In this document: piece after piece, positions 1 through 5,712 of the stretch | Position numbering within the stretch: position 1 is the first letter of the stretch | Layout of the letters: each line of letters opens with the position of its first letter | Assembly: GCA_025456385.1 (NCBI GenBank) | Contig: JALOKS010000151.1 | Span: 1 to 6,583 of the forward strand | Length of the DNA: 6,583 nucleotides | Direction of reading: 5' to 3' | Origin: Thermoanaerobaculales bacterium | GTDB taxonomy: Bacteria; Acidobacteriota; Thermoanaerobaculia; Thermoanaerobaculales; Sulfomarinibacteraceae | The notes under the pieces: generated by a model | What the model was told of the DNA's origin: nothing | The model's database searches: none | The model's input: the letters and a program-made list of their open reading frames with translations, nothing else | Translations under genes and position numbers: made by a program

Positions 1-480
1 GCAGCGGAGGCGCGGAGTGTCGAGGTTCCCTGCGCCGAGGTTCTCGAGGGCGTGGCCGCTGCCGTCCGGCCGCTGGCCGAGAATGCCGGAGTGGCTCTGT
101 CCTCGGAGTCGCCGGCGGACCTCGGAACGCTGACGGTCGACCGTGGCCGGCTCGAGGACGCGCTGCGCCGACTGCTCGCGCGCGCCGTCGCGGAGACTCC
201 CGCGGGCGGCCGTGTCACGCTCGGCGCCCGGCGCCTGGCCGGGGAGCTCATCCTCGAGGTGCGGGACGGTGGACCGCCGATCGCAGAGGATCGACTGCGG
301 GCTGCCCTCGAGCCCTTCGCGGCTGCTGCGGGCGCGGCCGGAGGGGCGAGGAAGGCGGATCCGAACCTGGCGATCGCTCGCCGCCAGGCCGAGGTCTGCG
401 GCGGTCGCCTCGAGGCCGAACCGGCGGCGCACGGGTCGGTCCTCCGGATCCGCCTCCCGCTCGGCCGCGCGGACCTCTGA
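1..480 (+). CDS. Histidine-kinase-like protein, C-terminal ATPase domain, 5' truncated by window
   Basis: The frame is open from base 1 and stops at 478-480, giving the last 159 residues of a longer protein. The fragment reads as the HATPase_c part of a sensor histidine kinase: a helix and strand resembling the post-HisKA region, then VDRGRLEDALRRLL (residues 46-59, N-box region), LEVRDGGPPI (85-94, G1 region), and NLAIARRQAEVCGGRLEAE (122-140, G2 region), ending in RIRLPL. The usual ATP-binding residues are largely gone. The N-box Asn aligns with R61, the usual Lys with A64, the second Gly of DxGxGI is P93, and the GxGLGL loop is replaced by KADPNL. D89 is kept. It may be a non-ATP-binding pseudokinase, or a scaffold or sensor whose active partner lies elsewhere. 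The input and HisKA parts lie outside the window, so substrate and partner are unknown. Confidence 0.75.
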   Translation, partial: AAEARSVEVPCAEVLEGVAAAVRPLAENAGVALSSESPADLGTLTVDRGRLEDALRRLLARAVAETPAGGRVTLGARRLAGELILEVRDGGPPIAEDRLRAALEPFAAAAGAAGGARKADPNLAIARRQAEVCGGRLEAEPAAHGSVLRIRLPLGRADL

Positions 481-559
481 GGCCCGGACTCACACCCCGG
501 CCGTCGCCGCCGGCGCCCGGCACGACCCCCGGGGCACCCGTCGCACCTCGACGCGGCGC

Positions 560-588
560 TTGATATCACCCGCGGAATGGTGTGTGAT
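560..588 (+). promoter_or_regulatory. Putative sigma-70-type promoter of the M20 peptidase gene
   Basis: TTGATA at 560-565 matches the -35 consensus at five of six positions. A 17-base spacer follows, then TGTGAT at 583-588, which matches the -10 consensus at four of six. The -10 ends 8 bases before the ATG at 597, so transcription would start at about 595 and give a nearly leaderless mRNA. No Shine-Dalgarno sequence is visible before this ATG, which agrees with that reading. This is prediction from pattern only. Confidence 0.4.
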
Positions 589-596
589 CGGCGCCG

Positions 597-1751
597 ATGA
601 CCAGCCTCGAGTACTTCTCCACCCGCCTCCCGCACTTTCTCGAGGACCTCCGCAGCCTGACGACCATCGAGACGCCGTCGGGCGACCTGCCGCGCCTCGA
701 CCACGCCGCGGCCCACCTGCGGACGCTGATCGGCGGGTCCGCCGAGGTCGAGAGCGAGCGATCCGCCGACCACGGCCCGCTGCTCCGGCTGCGGCGGAGC
801 GGTGTCGGCGCTCGCGTGCTCCTCATCGGGCATTTCGACACGGTGTGGCCGATCGGGTCCTGGCAGGAGCTGTGGCGGGTCGAAGGCGGACGCGCCTTCG
901 GGCCCGGGGTCTGCGACATGAAGGGCGGCGTGCTCTTCATCGTCTGGCTCCTGCGATTCCTCGCCGAGCAGGGCCTCGAGCATCCCCACATCGAGGCCAT
1001 CCTGAACCCGGACGAGGAGGTCGGTTCCCCGGCGTCGCGCGCCGCCATCGAGGAGGCGGCGCGCCGCGCCGACGTCGTGCTGGTGCTCGAACCCGGCACC
1101 CTCAGGGGCGACCTCAAGCTCGCCCGCAAGGGCTCGGGCGAGTACGTCGTCACGGTGCACGGTCGCGCCTCGCACCAGGGGGCGTCACCCGAGCTCGGCG
1201 TCAACTCCGTGGTCGAGGCGGCGCGGCAGGTGCTGCGGCTGATCGAGCTCGAGGACCCTGCGGCGGGAACGACCGTCGGTCCGAACGTGATCAACGGCGG
1301 CACCGTGAGCAACGTCGTGCCGGACTGCACCGAGCTGCGGGTCGACGTGCGGGCCTGGACCGAGGCTGAGACGAAGAGGCTCGACGCGGCGATCCGTGGC
1401 CTGAAGCCGGCTCACGCGGGCTCGCGGATTCACGTCCTCGGCGGGTGGAACCGGCCGCCCATGGCGGTCAGCGAGGGCTCTCTCGAGCTGTTCGAAGGCG
1501 CGCGGATCCTCGGCCGCACGCTCGGGCTCGAGCTCGAGTGGGTCCGCTGGGGCGGGTCGTCGGACGCCAACATCGCCGCATCGGTCGGGGCGCCGACGAT
1601 CGACGGCTTCGGTCCGATCGGCGAGGGTGCACACGAGCGTGACGAGTGCATCCTCATCGACGAGGTCCCGAAACGCCTGGCGCTGTTGACCGAGGTCGTC
1701 CGCTCACTGGCCCTGATGCGCCAGGAGCCGGGCGGAAGCCAACCGGATTGA
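597..1751 (+). CDS. M20 family zinc metallopeptidase, glutamate carboxypeptidase (CPG2)-like
   Basis: A 384-residue cytosolic-type protein without a signal peptide, close to the usual length of M20A carboxypeptidases. The expected metal and catalytic residues are all present: H79 and D81 in IGHFDTVW, bridging D107 in GVCDMKGG, general base E140 and ligand E141 in NPDEEVGS, E165 in LEPG, and H346 in GEGAHERDE. The inserted dimerisation domain runs from about residue 178 to 285, with H193 in RASHQG and N239 in NGGTVSNVVPD. The C-terminal stretch GGWNRPPM and WGGSSDANIAASVG is typical of CPG2-like enzymes, which remove C-terminal glutamate from peptides or folate-like substrates. The true substrate cannot be read from sequence. 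An in-frame TGA at 585-587 means 597 is the earliest possible start. The downstream thiolase begins 24 bases later, so the two are probably cotranscribed. Confidence 0.93.
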   Translation: MTSLEYFSTRLPHFLEDLRSLTTIETPSGDLPRLDHAAAHLRTLIGGSAEVESERSADHGPLLRLRRSGVGARVLLIGHFDTVWPIGSWQELWRVEGGRAFGPGVCDMKGGVLFIVWLLRFLAEQGLEHPHIEAILNPDEEVGSPASRAAIEEAARRADVVLVLEPGTLRGDLKLARKGSGEYVVTVHGRASHQGASPELGVNSVVEAARQVLRLIELEDPAAGTTVGPNVINGGTVSNVVPDCTELRVDVRAWTEAETKRLDAAIRGLKPAHAGSRIHVLGGWNRPPMAVSEGSLELFEGARILGRTLGLELEWVRWGGSSDANIAASVGAPTIDGFGPIGEGAHERDECILIDEVPKRLALLTEVVRSLALMRQEPGGSQPD

Positions 1752-1775
1752 TGCACGAACCCGGAGGAGGACGCC

Positions 1776-2969
1776 ATGCATGAGGTCGTGATCGTCGGTG
1801 CGGTGCGCACCCCGGTGGGCGCGATGGGCGGTGGGCTCAGCGGGCTGCAGGCGCGTGAGCTCGCGACCCTCGCGATCCGCGCTCTGCTCGACTCGGCCTC
1901 CGTCGACCCGGGGCTCGTCGAGTACACCTGCATGGGGTGGGTGATGCAGGACCCCCGTTCGCCAAATCTCGCCAAGGTCGCCGCCGAGTTCGCCGGGGTG
2001 CCGTTCACCTCGCCGGGCACCACCTTCCACGAGAACTGCGCCTCGGGAGGCGCCGCCATCCACAGCCTCGCCCGCCGGATCATGCTCGGCGAGGTCTCCC
2101 TCGGAGTCGCCGGCGGCGTCGAATCGCTGAGCAACGTCCCGCGGTACCTCTTCAGCGGCCGCATCAAGAACCAGATGTACGGCGACATGGTCCTCGTCGA
2201 CGGGCTCTTCGGCGCTCTCACCGATACCAACGTGGGCGAACGCGGCGAGCTCATGGGCCTGCTCACCGAACGCCTCGTCGAGCGCTACGGCGTCTCCCGC
2301 GAGGAGCAGGACGAGATCGCCTGGCGCTCGCACCACGCCGCGCTCTCCGCCTGGGACGAGGGCGCCTTCGCCGGTTACGTGGTGCCGGTCGAGGTCCCGC
2401 AGCGCAAGGGCCCGCCGAAGCGGGTCGAGCGCGACGAGGGGCCGCGTCCCGTGACCCGGGAGGAGCTCGCGGCGGCGCGCCCCTACTTCAAGCCCGACGG
2501 CGGCACGATCACCGCCCTCAACGCCTCGAGCGTCAACGACGGGGCTGCGGTGGTGCTGCTGGCGAGCGCCGAACGGGCGGCCGCCCTCGAGCTCGAGGTT
2601 CTGGCCACGCTCCGCGCCTTCCACAACGTCGGCGTTGCCCGCGAGTACATGGGCGAGGGTGCGTTCAAGGTCATTCCGGGGCTGATCGCGAGAGCCGGCC
2701 TCGAGCTCGGCGACGTCGACCTCTTCGAGCTCAACGAAGCCTTCGCGGCGGTGCTCGCGGCCGCCTTCCACGACCTCCCCGGGCTGCCTCGGGACCGCAC
2801 CAACCTCTGGGGCAGCGGCATCTCGATCGGCCACCCGGTTGGCTGCACCGCCGCGCGGCAGGTCGTCGACATGACCCACCAGCTGCGCCGGCGGCAACGG
2901 CGCATCGGGCTCACGAGCCGCTGCGTCGGCGGCGGCATCGGCAGCGGTGAGATTCTGGTGGCGGGTTGA
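1776..2969 (+). CDS. Thiolase family protein (acetyl-CoA C-acyltransferase type)
   Basis: A full-length thiolase of 397 residues. It opens with VVIVGAVRTPVG, the usual N-terminal strand. The acylated cysteine is C88 in HENCASGG, followed by the AGGVESLSNVP strand (112-122), the NASSVNDGAA segment (249-258), NEAFA (320-324), the catalytic H353 in SIGHPVG, and the second active-site cysteine C383 in RCVGGGIGSG. All catalytic residues are thus intact, supporting a working enzyme that makes or cleaves 3-ketoacyl-CoA in the cytosol. Several motifs deviate from the standard biosynthetic or FadA forms: HENCASGG in place of the usual NxxCASGL, and VGCTAAR in place of LGASGAR. It may therefore belong to a less studied thiolase subgroup, and chain-length preference is unknown. 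A strong ribosome site, GGAGGAGG at 1763-1770, lies 5 bases before the ATG. No other beta-oxidation or ketone-body gene is next to it. Confidence 0.93.
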   Translation: MHEVVIVGAVRTPVGAMGGGLSGLQARELATLAIRALLDSASVDPGLVEYTCMGWVMQDPRSPNLAKVAAEFAGVPFTSPGTTFHENCASGGAAIHSLARRIMLGEVSLGVAGGVESLSNVPRYLFSGRIKNQMYGDMVLVDGLFGALTDTNVGERGELMGLLTERLVERYGVSREEQDEIAWRSHHAALSAWDEGAFAGYVVPVEVPQRKGPPKRVERDEGPRPVTREELAAARPYFKPDGGTITALNASSVNDGAAVVLLASAERAAALELEVLATLRAFHNVGVAREYMGEGAFKVIPGLIARAGLELGDVDLFELNEAFAAVLAAAFHDLPGLPRDRTNLWGSGISIGHPVGCTAARQVVDMTHQLRRRQRRIGLTSRCVGGGIGSGEILVAG

Positions 2970-3041
2970 GGCGGCTGCGGGAACTGACCCGGAGCGTCAC
3001 TCGCCGTCGCATTCGTTGACGCCAGACGTCATTCCCTGGCT

Positions 3042-3061
3042 GCGGTGAAGGCGCTCACCGT
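3042..3061. repeat. Inverted repeat between convergent genes, possible terminator hairpin
   Basis: CGGTGA (3043-3048) and TCACCG (3055-3060) form a perfect 6-base stem with a 6-base loop, extended by a G-T pair at 3042/3061. It lies 73 bases after the thiolase stop and 113 bases beyond the stop of the convergent pilin gene. No T-tract follows on either strand, so it is not a classical intrinsic terminator. It could still stop or stabilise transcripts from both sides. I see no gene in the remainder of the 2970-3173 gap. Confidence 0.35.
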
Positions 3062-3173
3062 GACGGGCAGGCCCCTCGTCCCCAGCCGCGCGGCGCCGCG
3101 ATTCAGCCCCCGAGCCGGCCCGATGAGGCCCCCAGCCCGAGCGCCGAAACCGCCGCCGGCAGCCCTGCGATGC

Positions 3174-3638
3174 CTAGTTCTGGGCACCCTGTGGAATCTG
3201 CAGGAAGTTTCCGTCGACGATGACGATATCGTCCTCGAACAAGGTCGTGATGCCCTCGGTCCAGGGCTCGGTGGCGGTACCGTCGAGCGCGTAGGAAACC
3301 AGGGTGTAGAAGTCGCCGTTGCTCTTGTAGTAGAAGGACCTTTGCCACGCATCGACCGTCACCATGCCATCGCCGATGAACGGAGCGAGGTCCGGGCGGA
3401 GGTCTTCGACTGCCACGTAACTGCTCGCCACAGGGAACTTCGCGAAGTCCTGCTGGTACATCGCGATGCCGTTCGAAATCCCGCGCATGTCGCTGACGGT
3501 CCGCGTCTGGCGACTTCGCTGGATGGCGTTGAGCAGGTTCGGAATCGCGATCGCGGTGATGAGTCCGATGATGGCCGCCACGATCAGGAGTTCGACAATG
3601 GAGAAACCGCGGCTTGACGAGTGGTTGTGCGTCTTCAT
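3174..3638 (-). CDS. Type IV pilin-like protein, GspG-type pseudopilin
   Basis: A 154-residue protein with a class III (prepilin) signal. The short leader MKTHNHSSSRG ends at G11, the predicted cleavage is before F12, and E16 is the conserved Glu at mature position 5. It is followed by a hydrophobic helix, residues 13-35 (SIVELLIVAAIIGLITAIAI). The C-terminal part contains DAWQRSFYYKSNGDFYTLVS (96-115) and ALDG, resembling the DPWG...YxxxSxGxDG core of type II secretion GspG. The acidic segment FEDDIVIVDG (134-143) could contribute to a Ca-binding region, as in GspG proteins. There are no cysteines. It would be inserted in the inner membrane, processed by a prepilin peptidase and assembled into a pilus or pseudopilus. 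No assembly ATPase, platform protein or other pilin gene is nearby, so it is an orphan here. The frame stays open up to 3752, but the longer version would run into the divergent tRNA and would bury the leader, so 3638 is preferred. Confidence 0.9.
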   Translation of the reverse strand: MKTHNHSSSRGFSIVELLIVAAIIGLITAIAIPNLLNAIQRSRQTRTVSDMRGISNGIAMYQQDFAKFPVASSYVAVEDLRPDLAPFIGDGMVTVDAWQRSFYYKSNGDFYTLVSYALDGTATEPWTEGITTLFEDDIVIVDGNFLQIPQGAQN

Positions 3639-3651
3639 GCCGTTCCTGCGA

Positions 3652-3667
3652 AGCAATCCGCGTGCCA
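3652..3667 (-). promoter_or_regulatory. Sigma-54 (RpoN) -24/-12 promoter of the pilin gene
   Basis: Read on the minus strand, 3667 down to 3652 is TGGCACGCGGATTGCT. This matches every defined position of the sigma-54 consensus TGGCACG-N4-TTGCW, with correct GG-to-GC spacing. Counting about 12 bases from the GC element puts the transcription start near 3641, about 3 bases before the ATG at 3638. Pilin genes are known sigma-54 targets in several bacteria, so the setting is sensible. An AGGA at 3644-3647 looks like a ribosome site but would lie outside such a transcript. Confidence 0.8.
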
Positions 3668-3700
3668 GGAACAGGGGACTTCGGGGAGTTCGGCCGGCCC

Positions 3701-3730
3701 TTGAGCGGCGCCGGGACCCTGTGGTACAGT
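3701..3730 (+). promoter_or_regulatory. Sigma-70-type promoter of tRNA-Gly(CCC)
   Basis: TTGAGC at 3701-3706 serves as the -35, with an 18-base spacer to TACAGT at 3725-3730. The TG at 3722-3723 gives an extended -10 (TGgTACAGT). The tRNA starts 15 bases after the -10 ends, which leaves a short 5' leader for RNase P to remove. GTGG and CCAC flank the -10 exactly (3721-3724 and 3731-3734), and the possible role of this dyad is unknown. Confidence 0.65.
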
Positions 3731-3744
3731 CCACCACCCGGTGA

Positions 3745-3820
<76 letters not shown>

Positions 3821-3842
3821 GCTCACGACATCACAGCAGCTC

Positions 3843-3846
3843 GAGG
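3843..3846 (+). promoter_or_regulatory. Ribosome binding site deciding the bactofilin start
   Basis: GAGG at 3843-3846 touches the first in-frame ATG (3847), too close to work for it, but stands 9 bases before the second in-frame ATG at 3856. This favours 3856 as the start, which also gives the common bactofilin opening MGLFGRDD. Confidence 0.5.
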
Positions 3847-3855
3847 ATGGGATCG

Positions 3856-4335
3856 ATGGGCCTCTTCGGACGTGACGACAGACCACCGCGGGCCGCAGGC
3901 TCCGCGCCTGCCAGGCCGGCCCGGGCGGAGGCGGGGCAGCCCCTCCCGGGAGACGGCGACCGGACGGTCATCGCACCCTCGATCCACATCGAGGGGACCC
4001 TGACCTGCACGGGCGAAGTGCTTGTCAACGGAAAGGTTTCTGGCAGGATCGAGGGGAGCGGCCTGATCCGCGTGGCGCCCCGCGGCGAGGTCGCGGCGAC
4101 GATCCACGGGCGGACCGTGGCGATCGCCGGCAGGGTCCGCGGCGACATCACCGCTGACGAGCGCATCGAGCTCGAGACCACCGCGAACGTCGAGGGCGAC
4201 ATCACCGCGCCGCGCATCCTGATCAAGGATGGCGCGACCTTCCGCGGCCAGGTCAACATGCGGTCGCCGGTGGCCCCCGGCGCGAGCGCTCCCCCGCCGG
4301 ACCCTGCCGGGCCGCCGCACCCCGGCAGGACCTGA
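3856..4335 (+). CDS. Bactofilin family protein (polymer-forming cytoskeletal protein)
   Basis: A 159-residue protein with the bactofilin plan: a short disordered Pro/Ala/Arg-rich head (1-36), a central right-handed beta-helix (about 38-136), and a disordered Pro-rich tail (137-159). The core opens with TVIAPSIHIEGTLTCTGEVL and shows successive Gly-ending rungs of roughly 15-18 residues, such as VLVNGKVSG, GRIEGSG, RGEVAATIHG, VAIAGRVRGDI, NVEGDITA and GATFRGQVNM. Bactofilins polymerise without nucleotide into filaments at the membrane and act in cell shape, stalk growth or anchoring of other proteins. Which role applies here cannot be told, since no peptidoglycan hydrolase or ParAB gene is adjacent. 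The gene starts 35 bases after a tRNA with no visible terminator between, so it may be read from the tRNA promoter. ATG 3847 is an alternative start adding three residues. Confidence 0.9.
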   Translation: MGLFGRDDRPPRAAGSAPARPARAEAGQPLPGDGDRTVIAPSIHIEGTLTCTGEVLVNGKVSGRIEGSGLIRVAPRGEVAATIHGRTVAIAGRVRGDITADERIELETTANVEGDITAPRILIKDGATFRGQVNMRSPVAPGASAPPPDPAGPPHPGRT

Positions 4336-4432
4336 GGGCGGCCTCCCGGCTGCCGCGGCGCGCTGCGCCCCACCAGGTCACTGCGAAACAGCCCTGTACC
4401 GTTTTGAGTCAGCTTCGACGAGGCGCCCGACG

Positions 4433-5614
4433 TCAGCCGGAGTCGCCGGCCCCGGCCCCGGACGCCGCCTGCGGTTGGCCGATGGCAGGCCGGTAGCGCT
4501 CGCGGTAGATCCCCAGCAGGGTCAGGAACACCGCCATCATCACGGGCCCGAGGAGGAGGCCGACGGCGCCGAAGGCCGCCGCGCCCCCGACCAGGGAGAG
4601 GAACACGAGCAGAATGTGCATCTGCGCCCGCCGTCCGACGAGCAGCGGCTTCATCCAGTACTCGACCACCGTCGAGATGATCGCGAGCGGCACGAAGAGC
4701 AGGATCGCCCGCGAGGTCTCGCCCGCGACCAGGAGCAGCAGCGAAAACGGAATATAGACGAGGGTGATGCCCACCACCGGGATGAAGGCGAGAACCGCCA
4801 TCACCACCCCCCACAGGACGGCGCCCTGCAGGTCGACGACAAGGAACATCAGCCAGCCGGCGATGCCCTGGATGATGCCCGCGACCCCGTTGCCGACCAC
4901 CAGCGACGAGGCCATGTCCATGAACCGCTCGGCGATCAGGGCCTGCTCGTCGGCGGGCATCGGCAGGGTGTCCTCCAGCCAGTCCTTGAAGCGCGGCCCG
5001 TCGACGAGCAGGTAGTACACGATGAGCACCCAGAAGATGAAGCCGAAGACGAACCGCACCAGATGCTTCGCCGTCGCCACTCCCTGCTTGTAGAAGAAGC
5101 CGCCGATGCGGACGCCGCTGGTCGCGATCAGCTCGTAGGCTCGGTCGACCGTGAGCTGGGTGCCGAAGGGCCGCAGCAGGCGGTTCAGCTCATCGATCTG
5201 GTCCTGCCGCCCCTCGAGCATGCCGCGGAGGTTGCCCTCCGTGAGCTGCGTCGTGCTCAGCTCGTAGATCTCCAGCGCCTCCTGTGAGACCTCGAGGGCG
5301 ATGATGTAGAGGGGCACCAGCAGGACCGAGATCAGAATCACGCACACGATGACGCCGGCGAGGTGACGGCGGCCGCCGAGCAGGTTCACCAGCTGCGAGT
5401 ACCAGGGGCTGATCATGCCGGCGGCGAGCAACGCGAGCAGGATCACGGAGAAGAACGGCAGCAGCACGAGCACGACGACCCCGAGGCAGACCACCATCGC
5501 GGCCAGCAGCCCGACCCAGGCGGCCCGGCGCGGGTGATGGTCGTCAAAGGCAGTCGAGCCTCCGAGCTCCTCCTGCGACAGCAGCTTCGCCTTGAGCCGC
5601 GGGCCTCTCAACAC
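4433..5614 (-). CDS. AI-2E family transporter (PerM-like permease)
   Basis: A 393-residue polytopic membrane protein of the AI-2E/PerM (former UPF0118) family. Hydrophobic segments lie at about 32-70 (two helices), 86-108, 185-204, 240-262, 264-297 (two), 303-317 and 331-369, consistent with about eight helices. A long polar region at about 110-180 separates the N- and C-terminal groups. Family hallmarks are FIPVVGITLVYIPF (277-290), the conserved KPLLVG (322-327) and FGAVGLLLGPVMMAV (348-362). Members are credited with export of autoinducer-2 or Na+/H+ antiport, and the substrate here is unknown. A GTG start at 5614 is chosen because AGGGGGA stands 6 bases upstream. The frame stays open to a TTG at 5665, but that start has no such site. 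A weak promoter could be TTGCGG (5665-5660) and GACAAT (5642-5637) on the minus strand, 17 bases apart. Confidence 0.92.
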   Translation of the reverse strand: MLRGPRLKAKLLSQEELGGSTAFDDHHPRRAAWVGLLAAMVVCLGVVVLVLLPFFSVILLALLAAGMISPWYSQLVNLLGGRRHLAGVIVCVILISVLLVPLYIIALEVSQEALEIYELSTTQLTEGNLRGMLEGRQDQIDELNRLLRPFGTQLTVDRAYELIATSGVRIGGFFYKQGVATAKHLVRFVFGFIFWVLIVYYLLVDGPRFKDWLEDTLPMPADEQALIAERFMDMASSLVVGNGVAGIIQGIAGWLMFLVVDLQGAVLWGVVMAVLAFIPVVGITLVYIPFSLLLLVAGETSRAILLFVPLAIISTVVEYWMKPLLVGRRAQMHILLVFLSLVGGAAAFGAVGLLLGPVMMAVFLTLLGIYRERYRPAIGQPQAASGAGAGDSG

Positions 5615-5620
5615 AGCTCG

Positions 5621-5627
5621 TCCCCCT
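5621..5627 (-). promoter_or_regulatory. Ribosome binding site deciding the permease start
   Basis: On the minus strand 5627 to 5621 reads AGGGGGA, followed by six bases and GTG at 5614. This is the only strong Shine-Dalgarno match among the possible starts of this gene, so it sets the N-terminus as MLRGPRLKAK. Confidence 0.65.
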
Positions 5628-5698
5628 GTCACTTCGATTGTCGCTCGTGCCCGGGCAGGCCGCAAGGGCGCACACCCCCTCGCTGCCCGTGCCTGGGT

Positions 5699-5704
5699 TA
5701 TACT
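5699..5704 (+). promoter_or_regulatory. Putative -10 element of the dCMP deaminase-trmB unit
   Basis: TATACT at 5699-5704 matches the -10 consensus at five of six positions and ends 8 bases before the GTG start at 5713. Transcription would begin near 5711, giving a nearly leaderless mRNA. No clear -35 is seen at the right distance and no Shine-Dalgarno sequence precedes the GTG. The next 8 bases, CCGGCGCC, resemble the CGGCGCCG at the same place in front of the M20 peptidase gene. Confidence 0.45.
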
Positions 5705-5712
5705 CCGGCGCC

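Noticed and set aside
143..1369. Long Arg/Ala-rich open frame crossing the kinase end and the peptidase gene
   Set aside because: It is a shadow frame of GC-rich coding DNA, with low-complexity Arg/Ala/Pro composition and no domain. The true frames here carry clear motifs.
1751..1783. A 10-codon open frame starting at the ATG that overlaps the peptidase stop
   Set aside because: It runs over the thiolase ribosome site and start and is too short to judge. It is more likely chance than a leader peptide.
1506..2720. Frequent CTCGAG and GAGCTCGAG palindromes across the window
   Set aside because: They occur mostly inside genes as Leu-Glu codons (CTC GAG) and follow from codon bias, with no regular spacing or intergenic clustering.
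1704..2897. 397-residue minus-strand open frame opposite the thiolase
   Set aside because: It mirrors the thiolase gene, and its composition (Gly/Glu/Asp/Val repeats, no motifs) is typical of an antisense shadow in high-GC DNA.
4357..4369. Hairpin GGCGC-GCT-GCGCC after the bactofilin stop
   Set aside because: A 5-base stem with a 3-base loop and no T-tract. Such stems are common by chance in GC-rich DNA.
4374..4408. Interrupted CAGG/CCTG stem with an inner CTG/CAG, followed by TTTT
   Set aside because: The stem is short and broken, and the T-run begins several bases after it. This is too weak to call a terminator.
4229..5287. Long plus-strand open frame opposite the permease, rich in His, Asp and Glu
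   Set aside because: It is the complement of hydrophobic membrane codons, which produces charged shadow proteins. It starts inside the bactofilin gene and has no ribosome site.
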